In this document: positions 35,600 to 44,364 of the stretch, in pieces
Layout: every line of letters starts with the position of its first letter
Position numbering within the stretch: the stretch's first letter is position 1
Source: Saprospiraceae bacterium
GTDB lineage: Bacteria > Bacteroidota > Bacteroidia > Chitinophagales > Saprospiraceae
Assembly: GCA_017996375.1 (NCBI GenBank)
Contig: JAGOHC010000003.1
Span: 1 to 59,332 of the forward strand
Length of the DNA: 59,332 bases
Reading direction: 5' to 3'
Notes under the pieces: model-generated
The model's database searches: none
The model's input: only the letters and a program-made list of their open reading frames with translations
What the model was told of the DNA's origin: nothing
Position numbers and translations under genes: made by a program

Positions 35600-36568
35600 C
35601 TATGCAACCTGGCCGGTAGCGGTTGCCTGTCGCAGTTGTTGCTTTTCGGCAAAAGCTACGGCTGCTTCACGCACCCAAGCACCATCCTCCCATGCCTTTT
35701 GGCGAGCGGTGAGGCGTTGTTTATTGCAGGGTCCGTTGCCGGCAATTACCTGATAAAATTCTTCCCAATTAATTGCACCGAAGTCGTACTGTTGGCGTTC
35801 TTCGTTCCAGCGCAAGTCGGGGTCTGGAATGGTGATGCCTAAGTATTCGGCTTGCGGTACGGTCATGTCCACAAACTTTTGGCGCAGTTCATCATTAGTA
35901 AAACGCTTGATGCGCCAACGCATAGACTCTGCGGTATGTACTGAAGCACCATCGCTTGGACCGAACATCATAAGCGAGGGCCACCACCACCGATTAAGAG
36001 CGTCTTGCGCCATTTGTTTTTGTTGGGTAGTGCCTTTGCATAGGGTTAGCAATATTTCGTATCCTTGACGTTGGTGGAAACTCTCTTCTTTGCATACACG
36101 TATCATGGCGCGTGCATACGGGCCGTATGAGGTGCGGCACAACGGCACTTGGTTCATAATGGCTGCACCATCTACAAGCCAACCGATTGCACCAATATCT
36201 GCCCACGACAAGGTTGGGTAATTGAATATGCTGGAGTATTTTGCCTTTCCGGAATGTAACTCATCAAGGAGGTCGTCTCTATCTACGCCGAGCGTTTCGC
36301 AGGCACTATACAGATAAAGCCCGTGTCCGGCTTCGTCTTGCACCTTTGCTAACAGAGCGAGCTTACGCCGTAGGCTGGGGGCGCGAGTAATCCAATTTCC
36401 TTCGGGCAGCATACCTACTATCTCGGAATGTGCGTGCTGTGCAATTTGACGGATGAGGGTTTTGCGGTATCGCTCCGGCATCCAATCTTTTGGTTCAATT
36501 TTTTCGTCAGCATCAATTTTTTTATAAAAATGTGCTTCTAAATCGGTAATATTATTGTCAGATGTCAT
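35600..36568 (-). CDS. paaA: PaaA-like phenylacetyl-CoA epoxidase large subunit, isolated
   Basis: The 322-residue protein matches the catalytic di-iron subunit of the ring 1,2-phenylacetyl-CoA epoxidase: [39 protein letters not shown] and [13 protein letters not shown] carry the Glu and His metal ligands, and MFGPSDG is typical. The enzyme normally needs PaaC, PaaB and the reductase PaaE, encoded beside it. None of these genes are in the window. Either they lie elsewhere or this copy is an orphan. It has its own promoter (36631-36661) just after the helicase gene. Confidence 0.9.
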   Translation of the reverse strand: MTSDNNITDLEAHFYKKIDADEKIEPKDWMPERYRKTLIRQIAQHAHSEIVGMLPEGNWITRAPSLRRKLALLAKVQDEAGHGLYLYSACETLGVDRDDLLDELHSGKAKYSSIFNYPTLSWADIGAIGWLVDGAAIMNQVPLCRTSYGPYARAMIRVCKEESFHQRQGYEILLTLCKGTTQQKQMAQDALNRWWWPSLMMFGPSDGASVHTAESMRWRIKRFTNDELRQKFVDMTVPQAEYLGITIPDPDLRWNEERQQYDFGAINWEEFYQVIAGNGPCNKQRLTARQKAWEDGAWVREAAVAFAEKQQLRQATATGQVA

Positions 36569-36630
36569 AGTAAGGATTTACACGTGAGTGTCAGAATAGC
36601 ACGAGCGGAATTATTGCTATGTGCTTTTTA

Positions 36631-36661
36631 CAAAAATAACTATTTAACGGATGCGATGCAA
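36631..36661 (-). promoter_or_regulatory. Promoter of paaA
   Basis: On the minus strand TTG (36661-36659) is followed after exactly 20 bases by TATTTTTG (36638-36631), a full match to the phylum consensus. The leader to the paaA ATG at 36568 would be about 55 bases. Confidence 0.72.
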
Positions 36662-36668
36662 CTTTACG

Positions 36669-38360
36669 TTATTTTCTTTTTTTCTTTTTCTTATCCTTGA
36701 AGTCATCGATGAATCCTTTAAATTTTTCTTTTTTGTTTTTCTTAGGGGGTGCTGTGCGTCGCTCGGTGGCATCGTCAATACGCACTCTTCGTCCGTTTAT
36801 TTTTGCTCCATTCATTTCTGCTTGTAGTATGCCGAAATATTTTGGGTCAATGTCAAAGTGCATAAATGCTTTTTGTATGTCAATATCGCCGATGGAGCGA
36901 GAGGGGATTCTTAAATCGCCCAGCAATTTTACAAAATCTCCTTTTGTAACACCATCTAACTTGCCGATGTTTGCAAATACGCGCTGATATTTTCCGCTAC
37001 TGCCGTCACTTCCTTTTTGTCGGCTGTTTCTCTGATAAATGTTGAGGTCATCGGCATTTTTATAGTAATCCAAGAAGCGATTAAATTCTACACTTGCAAA
37101 ACGCTGGATAAGCTCTTCTTTTGAGAGGTCGGCAAGGTGTTCATAAATCTGAGGCAGGAAGGGCTCAATCGCATCATTTTGAACAGTGATGTCATGAATA
37201 TTTTGGATAATCTGCATGAGTTGTGCCGCACACACTTCTTGTCCTGAAGGTATATCCTTTTTCGTCATTTTTAGCTTGCAGGCACGCTCGAATTGAGGGA
37301 TTCGCTCCGCAAATTTTGGCGTAACGATAGTGATAGAAACACCTGTTTTTCCCGCGCGACCCGTTCGCCCACTGCGATGTGTATATACTTCGATGTCATC
37401 GGGTAATCCAAATTGAATTACGTGACTAATATCGTTTACATCTAATCCGCGTGCTGCGACATCGGTAGCGATGAGCAGTTGTATCGAACGTTCGCGGAAG
37501 CGTGCCATTGTACGATCGCGCTCCGCTTGCGACATATCGCCGTGCAGTGTGTCGGAGTTATAACCGTCTTTCATCATTTGGTCAGCTATCTCTTTTGTTT
37601 CAGCTTTTGTGCGGCAAAAGATAAGCCCGAAAATACCCGGGTTGGCATCAACGATGCGCTTGAGGGCAGCATAGCGGTCGTCTGCGCGACAGATGTAGTA
37701 GTGGTGTTCAATGTTTTCGTTGGTCTGATTGCGCGAACCTGTGGCTACCTCTGTTGGGGACTCCATATAGTTTGCTGCAATGGTACGTATCTCCTGCGAC
37801 ATAGTCGCGGAGAATAACCAGACTGATTTTTTTTGTGTAGCAGATGCTAAAATAGTGTCCAATGCTTCGCGGAAACCCATATTTAACATCTCATCAGCTT
37901 CGTCTAATACCAACCTGCTGAGGGTATCTAACTTGACGGCTTTTCTGTCTATTAAATCAATAAGTCTGCCCGGTGTGGCAACAATAACTTGTACGCCATC
38001 GCGTATTTTTTTTATTTGTTGGTCAATGCGAGCACCGCCATATACTGCTGCGATGCGCAACTGCTTCATGGAGGTGGCATACTTCTCCAAATCGGAGGCG
38101 ACTTGCAAACAGAGCTCGCGTGTAGGGCACAATATGAGTGCCTGTACGCTGCGGTTAGTAGGCTCTATCAGTTGTAAAAGCGGCAAGCCGAATGCTGCCG
38201 TTTTGCCAGTGCCGGTTTGGGCTAAGGCGATGATGTCACGTTCGGAAGATAATGCCGTAGGTATAACGGCTGCTTGAATAGGTGTAGGCATTTCGAAGCC
38301 TAACTCGGCAATAGCACGCACGAGATCTGGGTGCAAGCCTAAATCAGAAAATTTTTGCAT
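36669..38360 (-). CDS. DEAD-box RNA helicase with C-terminal DbpA-type RNA-binding domain
   Basis: The 563-residue protein has a full helicase core: Q motif (PTPIQAAVIP), AQTGTGKTA (motif I), DEAD (II), SAT (III) and HRSGRTGRAGKTG (VI). After an alpha-helical linker (about 370-455) comes a DbpA-type RRM-like domain (about 455-535, with FVKLLGDL and FDIDPKYFGILQ) and a Lys-rich tail. The layout resembles CsdA/DeaD, a cold-shock and ribosome-assembly helicase. It has a long 5' leader of about 215 bases if the TACCTTTG box at 38588-38581 is its promoter. Confidence 0.93.
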   Translation of the reverse strand: MQKFSDLGLHPDLVRAIAELGFEMPTPIQAAVIPTALSSERDIIALAQTGTGKTAAFGLPLLQLIEPTNRSVQALILCPTRELCLQVASDLEKYATSMKQLRIAAVYGGARIDQQIKKIRDGVQVIVATPGRLIDLIDRKAVKLDTLSRLVLDEADEMLNMGFREALDTILASATQKKSVWLFSATMSQEIRTIAANYMESPTEVATGSRNQTNENIEHHYYICRADDRYAALKRIVDANPGIFGLIFCRTKAETKEIADQMMKDGYNSDTLHGDMSQAERDRTMARFRERSIQLLIATDVAARGLDVNDISHVIQFGLPDDIEVYTHRSGRTGRAGKTGVSITIVTPKFAERIPQFERACKLKMTKKDIPSGQEVCAAQLMQIIQNIHDITVQNDAIEPFLPQIYEHLADLSKEELIQRFASVEFNRFLDYYKNADDLNIYQRNSRQKGSDGSSGKYQRVFANIGKLDGVTKGDFVKLLGDLRIPSRSIGDIDIQKAFMHFDIDPKYFGILQAEMNGAKINGRRVRIDDATERRTAPPKKNKKEKFKGFIDDFKDKKKKKRK

Positions 38361-38668
38361 TAAAAGCGATATTATTATGGAAACCGGATTTGGTTTGTTT
38401 TTACTTTTGAGAACAAACTATCACCGACTCCTTTGATGTAAAAATTTCAGATTACTGATTTCACTCCAAAATAATGCGCTTGAAATACTGAACATGAAAT
38501 TTCGAATAAAAACGAGCGAGTAATTACATAAGCACAAGAGTAGGAAAAGTGAACCACTTTCGACTCGCCCAAAGACAACGCAAAGGTAAGCATTTTGTTT
38601 TAAAAATGATTTTGTTTAATTTTTTTTCATTACTTTCGTCATTATTTTATCTTTAAACAAAGTGGTTT
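38361..38668. other. Intergenic region between divergent genes; long helicase leader
   Basis: These 308 bases separate the leftward helicase from the rightward metalloprotease. They contain no convincing coding frame. On the minus strand there is a TACCTTTG box (38588-38581) and a small hairpin AAAGTG/CACTTT (38546-38560). Towards the metalloprotease there are only imperfect boxes, TACTTTCG (38631-38638) and TATCTTTA (38648-38655). Confidence 0.6.
38581..38588 (-). promoter_or_regulatory. -7 promoter box TACCTTTG, probably for the DEAD-box helicase
   Basis: The minus strand reads TACCTTTG, a full match to TAnnTTTG. There is no gene nearer than the helicase on that strand. No TTG is found at -33. 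The inferred leader is about 215 bases. Confidence 0.5.
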
Positions 38669-40216
38669 ATGAAGCAGTTTGCAGCAATGTGTATTTTGAT
38701 GGTGTTGGTTACACATATTGGTATAGCGCAACAACAGGATTTGCAACCCTGTGGTACGGTATCGCATCGGTCGCCATGGTTAAAGCGGTATCAACAAATG
38801 CCTCATCAATTTCGCAATGGTGCAGATACGGTTTTGCAAGTGCCGCTGCAAGTGCACCTATTGGCAAATGATAATGCTACCAATGCTAACTACTTTTCGA
38901 TGATGCGAGTGTTGGATGCACTGTGCCGCCTTAACCAAGATTTTAGCGGTGCTAACATCCAATTTTATTTAAAAGGAGAGCCAAATAAAATTTCAAGTAC
39001 GGCTTGGAATAACCACGCTACGGTAGTTGAAGGAGCATACATGATGTTTGCCAATAATGTGGATAGTGCCGTGAACTGCTACATAGTTGCTGATCCTGCC
39101 GGTAATTGCGGGTACAACCTGCCGTATGCCGGCGTAGCATTGGCGAGAAATTGTACTGGTGCTACCGACCACACATGGGCACATGAGTTGGGTCATGCGT
39201 TTTCGTTGCCACATCCGTTTTTAGGGTGGGAAGGTGGTGTCAGTTGGGATAACAGCGTATCGCATAATTTTAACGACCCCGCACCAACTCGCGTCACGTA
39301 TAATTATACAAATTTTAAAGATAGCTTAATAACAGATACCCTCATTATTGATACAGCATGGGTGGAATTGACAGACCGTAGTAATTGCACGTTTGCTGCA
39401 GATGGCTTCTGCGATACGTGGTGCGATTACCTGTCGTACCGATGGCAATGTAATGCAGTGGATACAAGTATTCAAGTGCAAACAGATCCGGATGGTGTGA
39501 CCTTCCACTCTGACGGGTCGCTGTTTATGTCGTATGCATTGGATGATTGTCAGGATAGGTTTTCGGGCGAACAAATTGCCGCTATGCGCGCTAACTTGTA
39601 CGACGAAAAACCCGAGCTATTGGCAAACCAAAATGTACCACCCATAGTAAGTGTGGAAACGCCAGTGTTGATAACTCCGATTGATAGTACTTTAGTGCAA
39701 TACAACAATGTGGTATTGCAATGGGAGGCTGTACCCAATGCCGTAAACTACGTTGTGCAAGTGAGCCGCTTCAGCAACTTTGATCTTATGGATGAGTATA
39801 TCGTAACGACAAACGAACATACAATTACTAATTTATTAAAAGATAAATATTACTATTGGCGTGTGCGACCATTCAGCAGCCATTCGTTTTGTACAACTAC
39901 TTCTGAGAAAGAGAAATTCAAAACTGCTGAGTTGACGAGCACATCCATACCTTATGCCAGTCTATTGTTTGAGGTATATCCGACTGTCGCAGTTGCCGAA
40001 CAAGCACTTACTATTACCATAGCTGCTGATAATACTGAAAACACGACGTTGCAGGTATTGGATGTTTCTGGGAGAATATTAGCGGAGCAAAAAGTTGTTG
40101 TTGCCAATGCGGAACAATCTACTCGCTACGCGATACCTAATTTGCCGAAAGGTATTTATTTCTTACGATGCCAGACGGCGAAAGGCATGGGCGTTGCCAA
40201 GTTTGTGGTACAGTAG
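38669..40216 (+). CDS. Secreted M43-like zinc metalloprotease with Fn3-like and T9SS sorting domains
   Basis: The 515-residue protein has a signal peptide ending near IGIAQ (residue 21). The zinc motif is H172-E-L-G-H176 followed by H182 (HELGHAFSLPH). The usual glycine of HExxHxxGxxH is a serine here (S179), and a Met-turn FMSY follows (Met287). This spacing fits pappalysin-type M43 proteases. Residues about 325-420 resemble a fibronectin type III domain (LQWEAVPNAVNYVVQVS...YYWRVRPF). The last 80 residues are a T9SS sorting domain (LLFEVYPT...GIYFLRCQT). Exported protease, substrate unknown. Confidence 0.82.
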   Translation: MKQFAAMCILMVLVTHIGIAQQQDLQPCGTVSHRSPWLKRYQQMPHQFRNGADTVLQVPLQVHLLANDNATNANYFSMMRVLDALCRLNQDFSGANIQFYLKGEPNKISSTAWNNHATVVEGAYMMFANNVDSAVNCYIVADPAGNCGYNLPYAGVALARNCTGATDHTWAHELGHAFSLPHPFLGWEGGVSWDNSVSHNFNDPAPTRVTYNYTNFKDSLITDTLIIDTAWVELTDRSNCTFAADGFCDTWCDYLSYRWQCNAVDTSIQVQTDPDGVTFHSDGSLFMSYALDDCQDRFSGEQIAAMRANLYDEKPELLANQNVPPIVSVETPVLITPIDSTLVQYNNVVLQWEAVPNAVNYVVQVSRFSNFDLMDEYIVTTNEHTITNLLKDKYYYWRVRPFSSHSFCTTTSEKEKFKTAELTSTSIPYASLLFEVYPTVAVAEQALTITIAADNTENTTLQVLDVSGRILAEQKVVVANAEQSTRYAIPNLPKGIYFLRCQTAKGMGVAKFVVQ

Positions 40217-40225
40217 TTCGCTATA

Positions 40226-40837
40226 TTAGATAATGTTATCTTTCCATTTCCAGATTGCGCGGCAGGCGTAGGTGCGGTAGGGTTGCCACGGCTCGGCTAT
40301 GGCAACCATGCGTTGCTTGAGGAGTTTTCCTTCCTCTTGCAGTCCGTACAATTTGCGGAAGCCATGTTGAATACCTAAATCATCCAACGGCAGTATATCG
40401 GGGCGATCCAAAGTAAACATCAAAATCATTTGTGATGTCCAAACGCCAACTCCCTTTATTCGCGTAAGCAAGCCGATGATTTCATTATCCGATAGTTGTT
40501 GCCAGTCATCCTTCAATAAGGAATTTTCGATAAAAAATTGTGCGGTGTTTTTTACATAGGCAGCTTTCTGCTGCGATAAGCCCGCATTCCGCAGCGTTTC
40601 GATAGGCATAGTGGCGAGAAGAGTTGGTGTAGGTTGTTGTTCGGGGAACAAATCGGCGAAACGCCGGTAAACAGCTTGTGCTGCTTTGGTGGAAATTTGT
40701 TGCGAAATGATAGATGAAACCAAGTCGGTATATACATCGAACGAAGGCTTTGTGTCGGGTAAATCTATACTCATCAGCACTTGGTTGAGTGCTGCGTCAT
40801 TCGATAAATGTTGTATAATGTGTATGTGGTTTTTCAT
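40226..40837 (-). CDS. DNA-3-methyladenine glycosylase (AlkA-like, HhH-GPD)
   Basis: The 203-residue protein is a helix-hairpin-helix glycosylase that excises alkylated bases. The HhH motif is visible in LLTRIKGVGVWTSQMIL and the catalytic Asp in DILPLDDLGIQHG. SSIISQQISTKAAQAVYRRF is a conserved N-terminal helix block. It lacks the N-terminal domain of E. coli AlkA, as many short bacterial versions do. It starts 4 bases after the OmpA-type gene and is probably co-transcribed with it. Confidence 0.88.
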   Translation of the reverse strand: MKNHIHIIQHLSNDAALNQVLMSIDLPDTKPSFDVYTDLVSSIISQQISTKAAQAVYRRFADLFPEQQPTPTLLATMPIETLRNAGLSQQKAAYVKNTAQFFIENSLLKDDWQQLSDNEIIGLLTRIKGVGVWTSQMILMFTLDRPDILPLDDLGIQHGFRKLYGLQEEGKLLKQRMVAIAEPWQPYRTYACRAIWKWKDNII

Positions 40838-40841
40838 ACTT

Positions 40842-41948
40842 TTATTCTTTTACGATAAGAAACTCTACCCGTCTGTTTTGTTGTCTACCTTTGGGTGTAT
40901 TGTTAGTGGCGATGGGCTTGGTTTCGCCGTAACCGATGTAGCGGATACGTGTTCGTGGGATGTCGTGTTCAACGAGATATTCCATAACGGATTTTGCGCG
41001 TCGGCGCGATAAATCTTTGTTATAATTATCACTACCTTCATTGTCAGTATGCCCGCGTATTTCAATAACCATACTTGGCTTTGCTTGCATGATGCTTTCT
41101 AGTTTGTGTAATTCGATAAAAGAACGCGGCAGCAGGTCAGCACTATTAGTATCAAAAAAGATATTTTTGAGAGGTATAACCTTTCCTTTTGCCAAGGGTA
41201 TTTTTGTTAGGTCATCATCTTTTACAGGAATAGGGAGAATGGGTTCTTTTTTCACTAACGTAACGTCGTCAATATAATAATAAGCATAATCAAGTTGATT
41301 GCTTAAGCCACCTAAAGCAGTTGTTAGGCTATCCGAAAAAAAGTTGCCGATTATCAAATAATTTGCTTCGGCATCGGCGACAAATTCGCCAGAGAGTTGG
41401 TGCCATTTATGAGGTAATACATCAATGGGTTGATGTGCATATACTTGTGGCAGCAGCGTCAGCAACGCATCCGTTTTTATATCAATTTTATTGACAGAGA
41501 AAGCTGCCCCGATGTTGTTGATACGCAGAGAGCGTGGCAGATGGCTCACCCAAAATGATAAAGCATAATTTTGCCCAACTACCAATGGTTCGCTCAATTG
41601 TATTTGAATGTACTCGCGGCAATGTGGTTTCCCAAATTGACAGCCATAGAGCGTTAATCCTACCATAGCTGTACCGCTATGTGGTTTTTGGTCGCCGAAG
41701 CCCTTGTTTGCCCATTGTATTGGTACGCGTACTTTGGGCCCATAGGCATCGGGAGATGATGACGTTGGCGAATGCCAGTATTTCATCACTTTCGTGAAAT
41801 GCTCACCTTTGTAAAACCAACCGATAGGAGGATCGGCAAAGTATTCAAAACTTGGATTGGCGACCAAATTAGGTTGCCGAGTTTGAGCCGACAAAATAAT
41901 TTTTGTAGAGATAAGGATTAAGCCAAGCAGTATATGTTTCGATACCAT
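40842..41948 (-). CDS. OmpA-family outer-membrane protein with N-terminal carbohydrate-binding-like domain
   Basis: The 368-residue protein has a signal peptide (to about residue 21), then a beta-rich domain (about 25-230) beginning NLVANPSFEYF, of the type found in carbohydrate-binding and cell-surface modules. The C-terminal 110 residues are an OmpA peptidoglycan-binding domain: NIFFDTNSADLLP, IEIRGHTDNEGSDNYNKDLSRRRAKSV and RIRYIGYGETKP with the usual Asp and Arg. It should sit in the periplasm or outer membrane and bind the wall. The ligand of the N-terminal domain is not known. Confidence 0.85.
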   Translation of the reverse strand: MVSKHILLGLILISTKIILSAQTRQPNLVANPSFEYFADPPIGWFYKGEHFTKVMKYWHSPTSSSPDAYGPKVRVPIQWANKGFGDQKPHSGTAMVGLTLYGCQFGKPHCREYIQIQLSEPLVVGQNYALSFWVSHLPRSLRINNIGAAFSVNKIDIKTDALLTLLPQVYAHQPIDVLPHKWHQLSGEFVADAEANYLIIGNFFSDSLTTALGGLSNQLDYAYYYIDDVTLVKKEPILPIPVKDDDLTKIPLAKGKVIPLKNIFFDTNSADLLPRSFIELHKLESIMQAKPSMVIEIRGHTDNEGSDNYNKDLSRRRAKSVMEYLVEHDIPRTRIRYIGYGETKPIATNNTPKGRQQNRRVEFLIVKE

Positions 41949-42010
41949 CGTTACAAAGAAAATGATTAGTTTTGAGGCGATTATCTAACCGACAAATTTC
42001 ACTCGTTATT

Positions 42011-42253
42011 ATGTGGATAGAAAAGGACAATGCTTTATGTGCCACTTTTCGCTTTAGTGATTTTGCTGAAGCATTCGCATTTATGACGGAGGTTGCCTTC
42101 CACGCCGAAAAGCAAAATCATCACCCCAACTGGAATAACTGCTACAACACGGTTACTATTATACTAAACACACATGATAGCGGTAATATTGTGACCTATA
42201 AAGATAGAAAATTAGCTGAAACCATAGCTACTATTTATGCAAAATACCTTTAA
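42011..42253 (+). CDS. phhB: 4a-hydroxytetrahydrobiopterin dehydratase (pterin carbinolamine dehydratase)
   Basis: The 80-residue protein recycles the pterin cofactor after aromatic amino acid hydroxylation. The dehydratase signature FAFMTEVAFHAEKQNHHPNWNN with the catalytic His residues is clear, as is VTIILNTHDSG. An in-frame ATG at 41972 exists, but MWIEKDNALCATFRF is the family's usual start, so 42011 is used. The 3' end overlaps the aminotransferase gene by 17 bases. No phenylalanine hydroxylase is in the window. Confidence 0.88.
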   Translation: MWIEKDNALCATFRFSDFAEAFAFMTEVAFHAEKQNHHPNWNNCYNTVTIILNTHDSGNIVTYKDRKLAETIATIYAKYL

Positions 42254-43391
42254 TGTATCTTCAAAGTTGCCCAACGTAGGCACTAACATTTTTACGGTGA
42301 TGTCTGCTTTAGCAATGCAACACAATGCCATTAATCTATCGCAAGGGTTTCCGAATTACGATTGCTCGCCACAACTACAGGACTTAGTAACTGAACACAT
42401 GAAGCGTGGCGCAAATCAATACGCACCTATGCCAGGGTTGCCGTTGCTGCGGCAACGCATTGCCGATAAAGTAAAAATGTTGTATGATATTACTATCAAT
42501 TCTGACACGGAAATTACCATCACGGCTGGAGCAACACAAGCGTTGTTCACCGCCATTGCTGCTGTAGTGCGCCCGGGTGATGAGGTGATTATGCTCGAAC
42601 CGGCATACGATTCGTATCGTCCGGCAATAGAATTACAGGGCGGCGTACCTGTAATTTACGAGTTGGCGGTGCCCGACTATGCGGTTAATTGGTATGCGCT
42701 GGAACGCCTCATTACACCACATACTAAAATGATAATTATCAATACACCGCAAAACCCCGCAGGGCGCATTTTGCGTGCTGCCGATATGATGGCGTTGGAG
42801 TGGATGTTGGAAGGTACAGATATTGTCGTGCTTAGTGATGAGGTGTACGAGCATTTAATTTTTGATGGTGAGCTGCACCAAAGTGTTTTGCGTTTCCCGA
42901 ACCTTTATGCACGGTGTATGGCGACTTACTCTTTCGGAAAAACGTTCCATAACACAGGTTGGAAAGTTGGTTATTGCATTGCTCCGCCAGCACTAACAAC
43001 GGAGTTTCGCAAGGTACATCAGTTTAATGTCTTTTCGGTAAATACGCCGATGCAGGCGGGCATAGCCGATTTTTTAGCAACCCCTCAGGAGTATTTACAA
43101 TTACCCGATTTTTATCAAACAAAGCGCGACTACTTGCTGAACGTTATGCAAACTTCCCGATTCAAATCGTTGAAAAGTGAGGGTAGTTATTTTCAATTAT
43201 TCGATTACAGTGCTATCAGTAATATGCCCGATGTGGCGTTTGCAAAATGGCTGACCACCGAGCATGGCGTTGCAGTAATACCCGTTTCGGTATTTTATTC
43301 GAGTTTGCGCGATGATAAGGTGATTCGGGTTTGCTTCGCAAAAACAGAGGAAACCTTGGCAGCAGCAGCAGCTATACTCTGCAAGTTATGA
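42237..43391 (+). CDS. PLP-dependent aminotransferase, methionine/kynurenine type (YbdL-like)
   Basis: The 384-residue class I/II aminotransferase has NAINLSQGFPNYDCSP near the N-terminus, ITAGATQALFTAI, NTPQNPAGRI, the LSDEVYEHLIFDG block and the PLP lysine in YSFGKTFHNTGWKVGY. The order matches YbdL, which transaminates methionine, and kynurenine aminotransferases. It overlaps phhB by 17 bases, so a link to aromatic or methionine metabolism is possible. Confidence 0.9.
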   Translation: MQNTFNVSSKLPNVGTNIFTVMSALAMQHNAINLSQGFPNYDCSPQLQDLVTEHMKRGANQYAPMPGLPLLRQRIADKVKMLYDITINSDTEITITAGATQALFTAIAAVVRPGDEVIMLEPAYDSYRPAIELQGGVPVIYELAVPDYAVNWYALERLITPHTKMIIINTPQNPAGRILRAADMMALEWMLEGTDIVVLSDEVYEHLIFDGELHQSVLRFPNLYARCMATYSFGKTFHNTGWKVGYCIAPPALTTEFRKVHQFNVFSVNTPMQAGIADFLATPQEYLQLPDFYQTKRDYLLNVMQTSRFKSLKSEGSYFQLFDYSAISNMPDVAFAKWLTTEHGVAVIPVSVFYSSLRDDKVIRVCFAKTEETLAAAAAILCKL

Positions 43392-43521
43392 GTAAAAACT
43401 TATATTTATTTGTGATTAATTAAACAAAAACCAAAATTGCTTTGCGAGCCAAATGATATTTTTATAAAAATTATATAATAAATACCAATTTTAAGGTATG
43501 TACAGGCTTGATAAAACCTAA

Positions 43522-43529
43522 TATCTTTG
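43522..43529 (+). promoter_or_regulatory. -7 promoter box TATCTTTG in the gene-poor region
   Basis: A full match to TAnnTTTG with no gene start within 800 bases downstream. A TTG at 43508-43510 is only 11 bases upstream, not the ideal 20. It may drive a non-coding RNA. Confidence 0.45.
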
Positions 43530-43853
43530 CAGTATAATTTGTTTGTAACTCTGCTACGCATTGAACAACAACGACTCAGTAACGCGCCATAGTTGCAAAT
43601 TATTTTAAGAGAAGTCTCATGAACATATAAAATTTTACAATCTTCCTTATTAAAGTGCTTTCGCTTAATGATCCCTCCGGCATATAGTTTAGCAAAAGCA
43701 TACCTGACTTCTCAACAATTTTTTTGACTTCGTGCTTTCACCTTGAGCGATTAAGGGGTGTGGGTATGTGTAAAATTGCGAAAAGAAATGGTTAATAGTT
43801 TTTGGTATTTAAAAAAACAAATTGGGGGTCACAAAATTATTCGTTTTCCATCT

Positions 43854-44016
43854 ATCTTCATCCTGAAGATGGGTGTACGATGGGTAGCGGAAGAATCCGC
43901 CCGATTGGTCATCTCTACAAATTTCCGTTTCTTCAATTTAAGTAAAGTATGTGTACGCAACCCACAAAGGGATCTTTGCGTCGTACTCACATCTCCCATA
44001 AAAAGATATGGGAGAT
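43854..44016 (+). ncRNA. Candidate structured non-coding RNA, family unknown
   Basis: Four hairpins occur within 165 bases of non-coding DNA: ATCTTCA/TGAAGAT (43854-43870), GCGGA/TCCGC (43887-43900), ACGCAACCC/GGG...TTGCGT with a 4-base bulge (43955-43981) and a perfect 10-bp ATCTCCCATA/TATGGGAGAT (43991-44016). A longer-range pairing of 43868-43880 with 43981-43993 matches 11 of 13 positions. T6 follows at 44028-44033. I did not recognise tmRNA, RNase P RNA or SRP RNA signatures. The strand is assumed from the upstream box. Confidence 0.35.
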
Positions 44017-44291
44017 AATGGACTTGATTTTTTCTGATTTATTTAGTGATATTTCAAGTAAACCGTTAATTGACAAGTTTTATTAGAAGTTAAGTTTTTT
44101 AACACGCGCATACCATAACGGCACTGTATAGTCGAGTATCGTCTTTGGTCTCAGGGTTCCTTTTCTGAAACAGGCAACGTTATTTTGTGCGATGTGCATA
44201 AGGAGAACGAAACAACTTAATTCCATGAGTAAAGATATATAACTTCTACAACTTGTAATCGGTTTATGGGATGGTCTCTCTCCACATAGTT

Positions 44292-44333
44292 GGGGGGGGA
44301 CTTTTTTTTTATTCGCGCCTTCTATTATCTTTG
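44292..44333 (+). promoter_or_regulatory. Promoter of the TMTC-like gene with G8 and T9 tracts
   Basis: TATCTTTG at 44326-44333 lies 31 bases before the ATG at 44365. Upstream are eight Gs (44292-44299) and nine Ts (44302-44310), which overlap the position where a -33 element would sit. Tract length changes could alter promoter spacing. Confidence 0.5.
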
Positions 44334-44364
44334 TCATTAATATTCAGCGAACAATCACGGAAGT

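Larger units (their letters stand above)
43392..44364. other. 973-base gene-poor region with hairpins, possible RNA locus
   Basis: Two short open frames here (43758-44018 plus; 44083-44337 minus) show no recognisable domains and were not called. The region contains a TATCTTTG box at 43522-43529, at least four hairpins between 43854 and 44016, a G8 and T9 tract at 44292-44310, and the promoter of the next gene at 44326-44333. I see nothing else I can name. Confidence 0.5.

Noticed and set aside
43758-44018. 86-residue open frame in the gene-poor region
   Set aside because: It has no recognisable motifs and runs through several hairpins, so a structured RNA or non-coding DNA is more likely.
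43522-44033. tmRNA, RNase P RNA or SRP RNA in the gap
   Set aside because: None of the conserved core sequences of these RNAs were recognised, so only a generic structured RNA is proposed.
44083-44337. 84-residue minus-strand frame, possible transposase fragment
   Set aside because: The composition hinted at a decayed mobile element, but no transposase motif or terminal inverted repeats could be found.
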